In this document: piece after piece, positions 32,126 through 46,131 of the stretch
Numbering within the stretch: the stretch's first letter is position 1
Layout: each line of letters starts with the position of its first letter
NCBI RefSeq assembly: GCF_000699445.3
Contig: NC_067197.1
Coordinates: 29,991,809-30,055,808 of the forward strand
DNA length: 64,000 nt
Origin: Schistosoma haematobium
Lineage: Eukaryota; Platyhelminthes; Trematoda; Strigeidida; Schistosomatidae
Direction: 5' to 3'
Program-made: the position numbers and the translations under genes
Notes under the pieces: model-generated
Told to the model about the DNA's origin: nothing
Database searches by the model: none
Seen by the model: the letters and a program-made list of their open reading frames with translations, nothing else

Positions 32126-35100
32126 CCTCCCAGAAAACAAGTTCATACAGCAGAGGGTAGCTGCACGAATAATGGCACAACTATTCTCAAGGTGGTAACT
32201 GATGTGCTGAGAGCGTAAAGGTATTTCACAGGCATGTTAAGTTCCTTCTTTTTGTTTCCATTTATCCTCATATTGGTGCCGATTTTGAGTTATACTGTAT
32301 CACATTCCTTAGTAAAGGAATATAGTGTGTTTATTCAAGCTAGGTTTGTTACCGTAAGGTGTTATATGATCAGGATCGTGTCTCTAATCATTATTTAAAC
32401 GATGTTTTGGTTTGTTCATGGTAGGTTTTATTCAAATTTTACTGCATGGGATGTCTAATGACAAGGAAGCCTTCACTGCCATTTGATTTTGAGCATACGA
32501 AACTTCTAGGTCTTCAAAAATGTTGCCTTTGCCTTCTTCTTTTTCTTGGCAACCTTATTACTAGAGAGCAAGTCACCATCTACCATTTACTGATTATTTG
32601 TTACATGCCTTAGTGGGGCAGCATCAGTACTTATTTTGCTGGTACTCCTGCCAAGAGCCACATCTTTTGATAGAATGTCACTGCACCGCCCTACTACTAT
32701 TTTTCTGCTTGCGCTATTTTGTTTCAGGTTCTCTGACGTTATGCAGATTGGTTGGCAACACTTGCTCTCCTGTTCTTGGCGAAGTGTTCTAACACTTCGA
32801 ATGGCTAATGTTTTAGAAAAACAACTCTCAGCTTCGCTTAACGGAGATTCATCTGGTACAATATGAAATTTTGAGACAATATCAGCTGCCTCATCACTTC
32901 CAATCAAGTCTGTCACTGTTTCAGCCCTTCTGATGCGATTTATATCACAGTCACAATGTCTGCTTAATAAATACGTTAATGGGGTCAGTTCGTTTAACTC
33001 GTTTTGGACATTAACAACAATGACCCACAAGCCTCTTCTGTTTTGGGAAAAGCTGTTTTCTATTCGAAGCTTTCACAAATAGGTCTCGAGTCTGGTATTG
33101 TCATATTCAGGTGACACTCGTTAACCAACTGTATTTTTCGTCGTCGTGTTACCTGAGCTTTTTACTTTAGATCGCTTAGCTTTATTACGTCTCATTTTCT
33201 TTACTGGTAAAATATCTATATATATCTACATATATGCAAACTAAGGTAGTTGGAGAATACGAGGCTACTACTGAGAAGTATGCCAGACAAGCTAATTGTG
33301 ATGAACACCACTATCTTAAATAGTAGCAACGGAAACTGTACTAGATAGAAGTACAGGATTGTCAAAACGTGGAAAGCAGTGGCGAACTCGAACGAATCGC
33401 AGTAGTAAGTGAGTTTGGACTTTCCAGAATCTGTGGGAACAAAAATATTCTATTTTCTCTTTCTGCATCGAACAAGTCTTTTGGCCTCGTTCGTTATTCA
33501 TGGTGGACAGTTATTAAGTCCTCTGGATTTATGTGAAGACATAGCCAAGGTAAGCGTATCTCTGAATACGGATCACGTTCCTTTATATGACGTACCACTA
33601 ATGAATGACCATTTCGCCGCTGTTGCACCCAAATTGATATTCGAAACTTTTATCCTACATACGTCTGGGCGGGGTAGAACCTGGTCATGAGTTGTGTAAT
33701 AAGGTGTGAAATAACATGATCACCATCAGCCAACGTTGGAAAAACATCTTGACAGTCAATATCCTCGGTTTCATGGTAGATTACTATGTCCAACAAAGGT
33801 GACCATCGGTCTGGCCTAAAACCAATTTAGAATATAGTTTATCATATAGCATACTCTGCCATTAGTTGTAAGATGCCTACTTTCAAGTGCGTGATGGAAT
33901 CTTACTGTGAACATCTCTTTCCAGTTTATATCTGGCGCACTAACATCATACACCAATTACTCTCACATCCTAGCTAGATGTGATTTGAAATGAGGTAATC
34001 AAGTGAGGAGATTAAACTGTGATGGATAACACAAGTTGTAAATGTCCAGTCTTCAAGATTGGGCTCTCAGGTAATGAATTCACAAATCCAGCTTACATGA
34101 AATTCACATTATGAACATGGATCTCAGCTCCTTTTCGTCATTTATTCTTATCACTTCTTAAGTGTACCCTAATAATCCTGGTGTGACGCAAAAATCATGG
34201 ACGTAACAAACTATGGTGTTTTTGTCTAGCCCATTGACATTCATAGTTCATGGAATTTTTTCCTAGGCTGAAGTAATTTATGTTATGCAAGGAGAACGAC
34301 CTGTCCATAGAGACCTGACCATTCTAAAACTCACCAGATGGATTCGTCTACAATATTTTGGGCGGATTACCAGGCGACATAGAGCCGTTGTTCTTTTGAT
34401 TTCGCTCTCTTCTGACATGTTTCTCTTTATCCCACTATCATGATTATCCACAAATAGCTTGTGAGCACATAAATGTTGTAAAGAATTCATTTTGTGTTTC
34501 TTCAGAAATGCAATAATACACAGGTCTCAATAATGTTAGCATAATATTTGCCATATTTATAAAAACAGGTCCAGTGTAATTGAGGAATATATTGAGTCGA
34601 CTTTGAGTAGGGAAAAGAAGAAATTGAAGCAATAGAAACCAAGGAGACACGGAATGCGTAAATAGTTTAATAAGCGTGTTCGAGAGCACAGAACAAAAAT
34701 AAACTATTGTGTATGTATCGTCAAATGATTAATAGAAAAGGAAAGAAGAAAAGATTCTGTAAATAAGTAAGTAAATGAGAAAATAAATTATTGCTACAGT
34801 AAGATTTGACAGCGGAATAAGTGTTTGTGCAGAAATAGTTTGGAGTGATGGTATGAAATTCTAAATAAGATGCAATGTATAGTCAAACATCAATATTTGT
34901 GAGTCATATATATGTGATAAAGATGAGATAAATTGGAAAAGTTAATTTACTCGAATTCAACACAAGATAACTTATTTTTAGCTGCAAACTTTGGATGTTC
35001 AAGAATAAAATGTTTAAAAGGAAAATAAGAGATAAAAAGGGTATCTAATGTGTCAAGGGACCAATCGTGATAATAACGACAATAATAATCATAAATATGT

Positions 35101-35258
35101 ACATAAGCAGACTTCAGATATTGAGATGAATAGGAAAAAAACAGAATAAAGCAAACGAAAAAAGTTTCAAAGGTTCGATTTTTTTTGTAGACAATTAAAT
35201 AGATGATGGATTTTGTTTGCATACATCATTGTTAAACACACTTATATTCAGTATAAGT
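32126..35258. other. Unassigned region between two related repeats
   Basis: 3.1 kb with one 147-codon open frame on the minus strand (32587-33030) and shorter ones. None shows a domain I recognise, and I saw no reverse transcriptase, protease or integrase motif that would make this the inside of an LTR element. Confidence 0.35.
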
Positions 35259-38200
35259 GTAGAATTGTAGTCTACTTCGATATTAGTACTGCTCTAATAA
35301 CATACATAATCCTAAAATTGTAGATTTGTCATAATGTAACTGCCTAATCTATAACATCATTGTCTGAACCAACTCATCGCATCGTAACAATCAATATATA
35401 ATGATGAACACATTTATGATGGAGATAGGATAATATATTTAATATGAATAAAAGATTATGTTACATAACTAATCCAATTCATTCTTCCCAACCTATCCAT
35501 CGTTGTGTTTTTCTCCGCGTTAAAAACTGAATATCTATTTTCCCAAGTGCTCGTGTTCAGCTCTAGGGATTGTGCTGTTAGGGCTCAATACCACTACAGG
35601 TGAAGAAGAGGGTTCGTGCTGACGATGTCATTCAGAAGAACGATGAAAGCTCCACGACCAAACTATCCAGCTTATAGAACAAAACTCCTTGGAAATTCAG
35701 TAGGGGATACAGCCTATTTTCGAAAAGAAAATCGTCAAGAGACTTCTAAACGTGGTTACAGTTTCACTGTAACGGAGGTTCACTGGCAGTCTGTTCCACA
35801 TGGTTGAGTAGCGAATAAGGAAAAAATTATGGCTCAAGTTTGTGTAGGTTCTTGGAGTCGCTAGAATATTTTCGTTGTTGTTTAGATTGTGAGAAGATAC
35901 CATAGAGTATGAAGGAGTGGATACCGAAGAGTATGAAATACCGCTAATAAGCCGGTAGATAAAGACAAGGTGATAGTATTTGTTGTCGGAATACCTCGGA
36001 ACAGCTTTGGTGAACCTTTTTAGAACACCTTAAATTTTAATCAGATCATTATGCCTGCAATTACTGTAAACTAAAATACCATATTGAAGAATGGGTAAAA
36101 TACATTTTCTGTATAATAATAATCTCGATTCGATATTATTGAGGTTTATCACTATGAATTCGATGAGCTTTCTAGCTTTGGATACTTGAGATACAATGTA
36201 TTCAGAAAAGTTCAGACTGTTGCTATATCTTAAACCCATGTCACGAACAGTGTTGAGAGGTTTTAGCGTCTGTTTGTGTAGTCAGATTTAAGTTAAGATA
36301 GCGGCCAATGTGAATAAATCCACTTTTTTCAACATTAAGTGGCAAATTCCACGAAACAGTCCATTCGTATAGCTTGCTTATTTCTTATTAGATTACCGCT
36401 GTAATATAGCTTTCCTTGGTAGGAGAAGAAAACTAATAAGCCACTTTTAGTTTGTCGGCAAAATGAGAGGTTTACCGTATTAAAAGAGTGGACACATGCC
36501 ATTGTTGAAAAGGAGGAAGAGTAATGGGTTAATCACACTTTCTTGTATAACGCCTCTGGTTACATTCACAAGCTTAGTGTAACAAGATCCAAAAAGGATG
36601 ATTCGGTTACGTTCTGCTAAGAAAGATTTGAGCCAAGATAAGAGAGGATTCTGTATACCAAATAGAGAACGCTTTAGAAGAAGATTGTGTGAGACACTGT
36701 CGAAGGCCTCACTAAAATCGAAGTACGGAATTATGACTGACTGACAAACATCGCTTCTCCGTGTAATTCGATCGAAAAATTTCAGGTGTGATGTAAAGCA
36801 TGAGCATTTAGTCATCAACCCGTGTTGAAATTGGCTAATCCGGTTAGCCGAAAGTAAAAGTGGTAATAGCTGTTTGTGGATGATTTTTTCCATGGCTCTT
36901 GATAGCACATATGTCAAGTTAATTAGCCTATATTTGGCAATATCGCCACTTGATTCCATTTTGATTCTAGGGGTGATAAGCTGTATTTTCCACGGAAATG
37001 GATAGGCTCTATAGTCCATAGATATGTTGAACAGTTTCAAACAAAATAATAATCATTATCTACTACCATATTTCACAAATGATGAAGGAATCTCGTCAGG
37101 CACACATTCATATGTGGTGGATATGAAGTCGACTCTAGACAGATGTCTAGATGTTAAAATTTGAAATGTACTGAGAGATGTTTCGATTCCAGCGTTGTAG
37201 CGTTTCGAGAAATTCTGGCTGAATTGTTCGCAAAAAGTATCCGTCAACCATGAAAAATTTGGTTGTCCTAAGGGAATTTGATTTTACATGGGATTTAAAT
37301 AGCCGAAAGGTTGATAACTCTGGGCTTAGTACCTAAAGATTTATTCTCCATAGTCATAGAATACTTACGTTTAGATGAATCATTTCTGTCGATCAAGCTA
37401 AGTATACTCTGAGGCGCATACACGTCATGGTGCTTGTGGTAGCGGTGTTTCAGTTTTTAGCTTTCTCTTGAAGGTTTTAAAAGTATTTTGGCCCCTATTG
37501 GCATTATAAGCCACATGGTTGATAGCTGGGGCAGTGCCATCAAGGTAATATATCAGGTTATGTCGGAAAGCTCATTGTCAATATTATTTGTCGTGAAATA
37601 AGGTTTCCATGGTAAGCATCAAATAAGAGTTTCAGTACGCTTCCAGGTTTGTTGATCAAACTGCCAGCTCTGGTTTATTCTTTCAGCCTTGGAGTTCATT
37701 TGTATCGTGTTTAGGTAATAGATAATACTCGATAGGACTCTATAATCCCACATAATAAATTCATTACTGACGTGCACTGAGATATAGTCTGTGTTGACTG
37801 TAAATAATAAATCACGTATATAATTCTCCCTAGTCGGCTTTTGGGCTTGTTGAACACAGCCACAAATTCCTAATGTTTCAACTAACTTGCCACACAAACC
37901 TGATACCGAAGTCTGACTCCATTTAATGTTCGGCAGATTCATTAACGTATGCAGTTGGTGCGAAGCAATGAAAATATGTTTGTTAGCAATTTGTCAAAGT
38001 ATTCGCATGATGTGGTCTGTATATGCATCCCATCAGTAGATAATTTTGCGACCCACAATTTACAGTAACCCAAGTGGAGTCATCTATAGCAACAAGACAT
38101 TTATTCTCAAATTCACACGCCTGAATGTCCGAGCGTACATAGATAATTGCACCACCTCCCATTCCATGACGTCTATCGGTTCGAAAGAAAACATAGTTAT

Positions 38201-39640
38201 TCAAGTGTAAAGAGCAATCGGACATAGATTGTTTGCACCACGTTTCCGTAATAAGTACAAGGGTTGGATTTATAAGGATGTAAAGGGGTTTAACGTGAGT
38301 AATTTTATTGGACAGAGAGCGGGCAGTAAACTAAAGAATAAGAAACTGAGAGGTATCATGATGAAGCAGGCTTGAGTATAGATCACAAGTTGTAGTCCTA
38401 TGAATACTCTTGGAATTGGCTATGGTAAGAATTATGTTGTGAGGAGGAGTAAATTCAACAAATTTGTCACCACTTGTAACATGTTTACCGTTGTCAGCAT
38501 AAAAGTCGATGGAATTACAAGAGATGTCTCCTGATTGTTATTAATCATAACGTCTGATGGAGGCATAGAGTACATGTAGGGGGCCGGACCAAGAAGGCTA
38601 TCAGATCTGTATGCGACGAAGTGGCCGTTTACAATTCGGTTTACTTTTTATACCTGATGTATGTGTAACATGTCCCATACATTTATTTCCAAGGTTTGTG
38701 GTTTGTTTTAGCTCCTTCGTAATTTATGGATAATCGAGTGTTGTTAGACATACTTGCGATGGTTTGCAAGGTTCGAATATATCGGCGTTCAGTATGTGGT
38801 CAGTTATATAATTATTGCAACTGTTTCGCCCGTTAGACGTTGTATTCTTATTATTATTAATAGCTTTACAGTTACTGACACTGGGTGTTGCACTGACAGG
38901 GTCTTGAACAGTATTGTCTCATTCGTAATCAGTACGACTACTTGGGGTTAGATCTAAATAAGCATTTTTAGGAGAATGAGCACCACCGACATAGGATTAA
39001 TAACTTTTGGGTTCTGAGCTTTAAGAGGTTCAGGAGTGTTTACCAGTGGTGACATATTTGTAACGTCAAAATTCCTCCTAAAATCGAACTTAATTTTACG
39101 AACTTTAGGGTTATGATGAGTTTATGAGTTTGACGCTAGTGGTCTGTGACTATATATTCCTGCTTTCCCATTGCGTGATGTCTTATCTCGAAGAATTTTA
39201 ATATCCTTGAAAATCTCTTTTTATCTCATCGTATTTGGGAAAGTCAGAAACTCGCCAGCGTCTGCAGATGAGTCGAATTTGAACAGGATCGACGAGTGCA
39301 TATCAGGGTGAATTCTTTTTAGTCTTATGCACACACATGGTACATGTGTCATATTGACGGCTCCAAGCACATTTGACTTGATATTTTTAAGGGCATATGT
39401 ATCTGAGATATTAAACACAATCGCACTGGTAGATCGTCAAGTTCTTGAAACACGTCCGAAGCAACACGATCTGAGAAATTATTTGTGTCACTAATCTGAT
39501 CTGGAACCTCTGAAAGGTTGGGTTTGATGAGATACTTAAGCTGATTGAGAATTTTCATGTCAACTTTCAGCTTTCTTATATCGTTCATATAGTCGCAGCT
39601 GTGAATATCACCACCGTTTACTAACAGAGTCTTCAAAATG
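35259..39640 (-). mobile_element. Decayed CR1/jockey-like LINE
   Basis: Broken reading frames on the minus strand line up in the order of a CR1-type element. From 5' to 3': an unrecognised N-terminal ORF (39636-39221, possibly ORF1); endonuclease pieces with GGGAIIYVRSDI (38225-37983) and NLPNIKW (37942-37619); reverse transcriptase with FDFSEAFDSVSH and GVIQESVINPLLFLLFNNG (37040-36480); a thumb-region piece with GLRYSNSLNFSEYI (36239-36030); and the C-terminal piece with STMWNRLPVNLR (35903-35697). Region 35259-35602 is its likely 3' UTR. Many stops and frameshifts show that it is old. Confidence 0.75.
36480..37040 (-). pseudogene. CR1/jockey-like reverse transcriptase fragment
   Basis: 186 codons covering RT fingers and palm: NLTYVLSRAMEKIIHKQLLP, then QFQHGL, then YFDFSEAFDSVSHNLLL with the first catalytic Asp, then GVIQESVINPLLFL, a decayed form of the usual G-PQGS-LGPLLF block. 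The catalytic YADD/FADD part is not in this frame. Confidence 0.75.
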
Positions 39641-40534
39641 TCTGGAATGGAGACAACTGGTATAAGCTGCTTCCGGATGAACGGAGTAGCTCGTCTCGTT
39701 GAAACTGTCAGAAATCGTGTCAGTAGTGGTGTTAGATCAGTTTATTTTCTTAAATTTGGCTATCGGGGTTTTCAATTCTTTTTAAGGCATGATAAGAAAG
39801 TGGTAAGCAGCATATGGGTTGAGCAAAGTGTTGGAGATAGAAACAGGTGAAAAAATCGATGCTGAGGGCTTAAGATAGTTTGGAAATCAAAGTCTGTGTT
39901 TGAAACAACAGTGAATGTATCGTGAAGATTGGTAAAGATGACAAATACAGCAGGGGAAAATTTCAGGAAGATTAAAATTTAGTATATGTAAGGAGGTAAA
40001 ATAGAATATATATGCACATTGGATAAATTTTAACGTGTAGATTACACGGAATGGTAGACCTACATAATAAAGTAATCTAGAACCGTCGATAATAATTATG
40101 GAACACTCAAAGTGGGTACGGTATGTAGTACATGTATAAACAAAGCCTGAATCATTTAAAATTGGGAGGTGCAGAGATAAGTAGTTTTAAAGATTATTAC
40201 CATTTAGAGTTATTATGATGCTTGATGACCACATATATGAAATAGCTTTTTAGGTAAAAATACTGACCATAAACTCTGACAGACTCGTCGAAGTGAACAG
40301 GAAATTCCAGAAATTTATTGAGTTATAGCATCCAAATACGATTTAAAAGTTAATATATAAAAAAGTATGTAACGCTCAGAGAATAGTGCTTCATCATACA
40401 TAATCATATATCTTTAAATGTCAGACAAAGGTCTGAATAGATCCTGTACATACGTAAAGTATGTAGGTTATAGTATCCAAACACGACATAGGGGATAATA
40501 TACAAATGCTGAAAGCAATTATTCGTCATACATA
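39641..40534. other. Unassigned sequence before the Gypsy composite
   Basis: AT-rich, no coding or repeat feature recognised. It ends with GTTATA (40535-40540), the left target duplication of the Gypsy composite. Confidence 0.4.
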
Positions 40535-40540
40535 GTTATA

Positions 40541-41055
40541 TGGTGGACCAAAAAGTATAATAACCAAAAGTTATTACTTCCAAAATTAATGTAACAATAA
40601 TAATTTACAAATAAACAACACAAATTAAAAGTTGAGGGACGTTACTTAAATCGGCTAGTCGTTGCGTATTCTGTTGAGTTTCGGTCCCAAAAATCCACAA
40701 TTATAAATGCGTAATAATTCCACAGAGGTAAATATGACGCCAATAAGTTTCTTTGACGTAGGATATAATGGAAATGACACAGCAGTTTGAAATGAGGATA
40801 ATATCCAGTTTAGAACGCAATTGACTTGGTAACGAGCGAGAATAGAACAATGGGTATGTGCGTAGTAGTGTATTTGCGAACAACCGAAAGTGTGTCACGC
40901 TATGTTAGAATTACAACGGAAAAAGTCTTCAAGGTCATTTACTTAAACAACAGGTACAATCATTTAATGATAAATGTACATTCAGTGAGAAATTGACAAA
41001 TACAAATAATATTAAAAACTATTTACAAAATAAGCTTGTCAGATCTATCTCCACA
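40541..41055 (-). repeat. 3' LTR of the Gypsy composite, full length
   Basis: 515 bp. On the minus strand it starts TGTGGAGATAGATCTGAC and ends TTGGTCCACCA. A G-rich polypurine tract (CTCTGGGGGGAGCTA) lies immediately upstream, as expected for a 3' LTR. Confidence 0.8.
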
Positions 41056-41456
41056 TAGCTCCCCCCAGAGTGTCCGGAGGTAACACTGGTTATAATTTTA
41101 AAAAATGTAAGAATATGATATATATGTATATACAAAAATAATATTTACAGTTATAACCAACAAAAGTTGTAGAGATGGATATGACATATACGTTAATAAG
41201 ATGAAGTGTGTTATCGTTTGAGCATAGCAATAATGTAGCATAGCATAACGAATACAAAAAAAAATGGAAATACTGTCATTTAATGTCTTGTTTGGCTAAC
41301 AAGGATGTGTAAAACTGTTAATAACCCACACACACAAAAAATTGAGCTGTTTATTTTTGTGTATAATGAATAAATAATTAAAAAGAGATCACCTGTTTAT
41401 TATTGTTACAATTTTTTTTTAAATGTGACAAAACGAATAATTGTGGAAAAATGTGA

Positions 41457-42716
41457 TTAATTATGTACACTGTTAAAAAATTGTTTTTTAGATGGGATTG
41501 ATAGTGTAGGTCCTCGATAATTGTTTGCTTTGATTGTTTTAGTTTTTTTTATATGGCAAAATGTACGTAACGCTTTGGTTTTTTTATAAGTCTCCCACGT
41601 GGTGCTGAGTTTTTCCTCTTCCTCTTGTTTCTTAGCAATTGATGAGAGTGATTGTTTGTTCGCAGCATTGTCTTCTGTGGCTTGAGGGACTTCGTAGAAA
41701 GCTGATTTTATTCGGTCAATGGAAATTGTCTTCTTGTTCCCATTTTTATTGATAATGAAATATTTGTGAGTGCGTTTTATTACTTTATAAGGGCCTTCAT
41801 ACGGTGGTGTCAGTGGCTTTTTCACCACGTCTACTCGAACAAAAACAAATTTGCACGTTTCTAAATGTTTATCGAGGTGGACTCGGTTGCTGTGTTCTCT
41901 AGGTGGTATTGCTTTGATGTTCTGCATCATTTGTAGTAATCTGCTTACAAAACGAGTAGGGTCTCCTGGCGTTGTGGGTTCATTCTTGACCAGTTGTCCT
42001 GGTAACGTTAATATCGTGCCATAGACTAGTTCAGCGGCCGTGCATCCGATGTCTTCCTTCACTGACGAGCGAATCCCAAGGAGAACGAGCGGTAAGGCAT
42101 CGCTCCACTTTGATGAGTCAGCTTGCGCCATCAGTGAGCTTTTTAATTGGCGATGGAATCTTTCAACCATGCCATTAGCTGCTGGGTGGTAAGCTGTGGT
42201 TTTAATATGGTTGACCCCTAGAAGTTTAGTGAACTCCTGGAAAAGGACAGATTGAAATTGGGGACCACGATCTGTTGTGATTATTGATGGTACTCCATAG
42301 TTAGTTATCCAGCGGTCGAGGAAAACTGAAGCCACCGTCTCTGCCGATGTGTCTTTAATGGGGCATGCTATGGCCCATCTTGTGAACCTATCTATTGCTG
42401 TGAGGATATGTGTGAAAGAGTTTGATGGTGGCAAAAGCCTAACTAAATCTAAATGCACGTGCTGAAAGCGTTTGTCAGGGATAGAGAACTTCCCAATTGG
42501 ACTGGAGATGTGTTTCTGCGTTTTACTGCGTTGGCACTGGAGGTAGCTACGTGTCCATCGTTTAACATCCGAGTTGATTTTAGGCCACCACGTTCGGTAA
42601 TGAGCTTTGTTGTTGCTCTGATGCCTGGATGTGAAAGACCATGTAAATGCTGAAATATTTTTCGTCGGCAAGCGTGTGGGACAAACGGACGATTGTTGCC
42701 TGTTGAAGTGTCGCAC
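41457..42716 (-). pseudogene. Gypsy-like integrase region, copy 1
   Basis: 419 codons in a frame different from the RT frame. From about 42,600 it shows [12 protein letters not shown], then the DDE core: TAIDRFTRW (first Asp), [10 protein letters not shown] (second Asp) and [12 protein letters not shown] (catalytic Glu). A basic C-terminal region with [12 protein letters not shown] follows. The zinc-binding N-terminus lies in the upstream RT frame, so a frameshift near 42,600 splits integrase. The same shift is in copy 2. Homopolymer indels near the C-terminus extend this copy relative to the other. Confidence 0.8.
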
Positions 42717-44037
42717 ATGATAAATGTACCTGAAAGAGGAATCGGTACAGGTTTGAGATCTAAGCTGGACTTTTCTTTGCAGGCTTTCAATTCTGCATCG
42801 TCTGCTTGTAATTTAGCTAAGGTTTCAAGGCTGATGTCGTGATTGAGTACCGTCGTATTGATATCCCTCCTAGATAGTGCATCTGCAACAATGTTCATGT
42901 GACCTTTGATAAACCTGATGTCTGTGGTAAATTGGGAGATATAATCAAGTTGTCTTGCTTCTCGTGGGGAGTGTTTGTCATACGATGTGCTAAAAGAGTG
43001 GCAAAGGGGTTTATGATCTGTCATAATGATGAAATCACGACCCTGTAGCAAAAAGTTGAAATGTTTTACTGCTAAATACATAGCTAAGAGTTCGCGTCCA
43101 AAAGTACTATAACGTTCTTGTGCTGGCGATAATCTCTTGGAGAAAAGGCAATGGGGGTAATCGTGTTGTTTACCCGCTGTTGTAATACTGCCCCGACGGC
43201 TTTTTGTGAAGCATCCGTGCATAGGATCAACAGTGTTGTGGGGTCAGTATTTAGGTGTTGGAGCATGGTAGCATTAGCAATCATGGATTTAGCTTTTTCA
43301 AATGCTATTTTGGCATCGGAAGGTAACTTGAATATTTGGTTCTTTTCTTTCTTGGTACCTGATTTATCGTTTTTCAGTAAATCTGTCAATGGCTGTAGTA
43401 CATCGGCACAATTTGGTAGAAATCGTCGATAAAAATTACATGTTCCGAGAAAACGACGTAGTGATTTTACTGAGGTTGGTTCTGGATAGCTGGAGATGGC
43501 TCTGACTTTCTCTTCAAGCGGTTTAATTCCTTGGGAATCAACGTGGTGTCCCAGGAATTCCAGAGATGAGGCGCCAAATATACACTTCGAAGGGTTGATT
43601 ACAACACCATAACTTTTGAAACGTTCAAAAAGCGTGTGTAGGTGCTGAACATGTTCGTCAATGGAAGAACTAGCGATTAAAACATCGTCGATATAGACAA
43701 ACACGAAATCCAAACCTCTAGTTGCTTCGTCCATAAATCTCTGGAAGGTTTGAGCGGCGTTTTTTAGTCCGAAAGGCATCCTCAAGAATTCAAACAAGCC
43801 AAAAGGTGTGATTACGGCTGGTTTCTTGATATCCTCAGGTGCCATCGGTATTTGGTGGTATGCTCGGACTAGATCTAACTTTGAAAAAATCTGTTTTCCA
43901 TGTAGATTTAAAGAAAAATCATGCAGGTGAGGTATCGGATACCGGTCTGGGATAGTCTGGTTATTCAAACGGCGATAATCTCCACATGGGCGCCAGTCTT
44001 GATCTTTCTTGGGAACCATATGCAGCGGCGAGGCCAC
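42449..44037 (-). pseudogene. Gypsy-like reverse transcriptase and RNase H, copy 1, frameshifted
   Basis: RT starts directly after the LTR junction (GTG, then [20 protein letters not shown]), with [12 protein letters not shown] and [10 protein letters not shown] holding the catalytic Asp residues, followed by RNase H ([25 protein letters not shown]). A missing A in the run near 43141-43147 shifts the frame between RT and RNase H; copy 2 has the extra base and stays open. It lacks the first RT blocks, gag and protease. Confidence 0.85.
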
Positions 44038-44471
44038 AAATTAAAAGTTGAGGGACGTTACTTAAATCGGCTAGTCGTTGCGTATTCTGTTGAGTTTCGG
44101 TCCCAAAAATCCACAATTATAAATGCGTAATAATTCCACAGAGGTAAATATGACGCCAATAAGTTTCTTTGACGTAGGATATAATGGAAATGACACAGCA
44201 GTTTGAAATGAGGATAATATCCAGTTTAGAACGCAATTGACTTGGTAACGAGCGAGAATAGAACAATGGGTATGTGCGTAGTAGTGTATTTGCGAACAAC
44301 CGAAAGTGTGTCACGCTATGTTAGAATTACAACGGAAAAAGTCTTCAAGGTCATTTACTTAAACAACAGGTACAATCATTTAATGATAAATGTACATTCA
44401 GTGAGAAATTGACAAATACAAATAATATTAAAAACTATTTACAAAATAAGCTTGTCAGATCTATCTCCACA
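44035..44471 (-). repeat. Middle LTR of the Gypsy composite, truncated
   Basis: 437 bp, lacking the last 78 bp present in the full LTR at 40541-41055. It serves at once as the truncated 5' LTR of the first unit and the 3' LTR of the second. Confidence 0.85.
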
Positions 44472-44964
44472 TAGCTCCCCCCAGAGTGTCCGGAGGTAAC
44501 ACTGGTTATAATTTTAAAAAATGTAAGAATATGATATATATGTATATACAAAAATAATATTTACAGTTATAACCAACAAAAGTTGTAGAGATGGATATGA
44601 CATATACGTTAATAAGATGAAGTGTGTTATCGTTTGAGCATAGCAATAATGTAGCATAGCATAACGAATACAAAAAAAAATGGAAATACTGTCATTTAAT
44701 GTCTTGTTTGGCTAACAAGGATGTGTAAAACTGTTAATAACCCACACACACAAAAAATTGAGCTGTTTATTTTTGTGTATAATGAATAAATAATTAAAAA
44801 GAGATCACCCGTTTATTATTGTTACAATTTTTTTTTAAATGTGACAAAACGAATAATTGTGGAAAAATGTGATTAATTATGTACACTGTTAAAAAAATTG
44901 TTTTTTAGATGGGATTGATAGTGTAGGTCCTCGATAATTGTTTGCTTTGATTGTTTTAGTTTTT

Positions 44965-46131
44965 TTATATGGCAAAATGTACGTAACGCTTTGGTTTTTT
45001 ATAAGTCTCCCACGTGGTGCTGAGTTTTTCCTCTTCCTCTTGTTTCTTAGCAATTGATGAGAGTGATTGTTTGTTCGCAGCATTGTCTTCTGTGGCTTGA
45101 GGGACTTCGTAGAAAGCTGATTTTATTCGGTCAATGGAAATTGTCTTCTTGTTCCCATTTTTATTGATAATGAAATATTTGTGAGTGCGTTTTATTACTT
45201 TATAAGGGCCTTCATACGGTGGTGTCAGTGGCTTTTTCACCACGTCTACTCGAACAAAAACAAATTTGCACGTTTCTAAATGTTTATCGAGGTGGACTCG
45301 GTTGCTGTGTTCTCTAGGTGGTATTGCTTTGATGTTCTGCATCATTTGTAGTAATCTGCTTACAAAACGAGTAGGGTCTCCTGGCGTTGTGGGTTCATTC
45401 TTGACCAGTTGTCCTGGTAACGTTAATATCGTGCCATAGACTAGTTCAGCGGCCGTGCATCCGATGTCTTCCTTCACTGACGAGCGAATCCCAAGGAGAA
45501 CGAGCGGTAAGGCATCGCTCCACTTTGATGAGTCAGCTTGCGCCATCAGTGAGCTTTTTAATTGGCGATGGAATCTTTCAACCATGCCATTAGCTGCTGG
45601 GTGGTAAGCTGTGGTTTTAATATGGTTGACCCCTAGAAGTTTAGTGAACTCCTGGAAAAGGACAGATTGAAATTGGGGACCACGATCTGTTGTGATTATT
45701 GATGGTACTCCATAGTTAGTTATCCAGCGGTCGAGGAAAACTGAAGCCACCGTCTCTGCCGATGTGTCTTTAATGGGGCATGCTATGGCCCATCTTGTGA
45801 ACCTATCTATTGCTGTGAGGATATGTGTGAAAGAGTTTGATGGTGGCAAAAGCCTAACTAAATCTAAATGCACGTGCTGAAAGCGTTTGTCAGGGATAGA
45901 GAACTTCCCAATTGGACTGGAGATGTGTTTCTGCGTTTTACTGCGTTGGCACTGGAGGTAGCTACGTGTCCATCGTTTAACATCCGAGTTGATTTTAGGC
46001 CACCACGTTCGGTAATGAGCTTTGTTGTTGCTCTGATGCCTGGATGTGAAAGACCATGTAAATGCTGAAATATTTTTCGTCGGCAAGCGTGTGGGACAAA
46101 CGGACGATTGTTGCCTGTTGAAGTGTCGCAC
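44965..46131 (-). pseudogene. Gypsy-like integrase region, copy 2
   Basis: 388 codons, nearly identical to copy 1 with the same D, D and E motifs ([28 protein letters not shown]). It is likewise out of frame with the RT ORF. The C-terminus ends earlier because of homopolymer length differences near 44,960-45,000. Confidence 0.85.

Noticed and set aside
31707..35602. Complete LTR retrotransposon with two LTRs
   Set aside because: The repeats lack convincing TG...CA ends and target repeats, there are no pol motifs between them, and one abuts a CR1-like 3' end.
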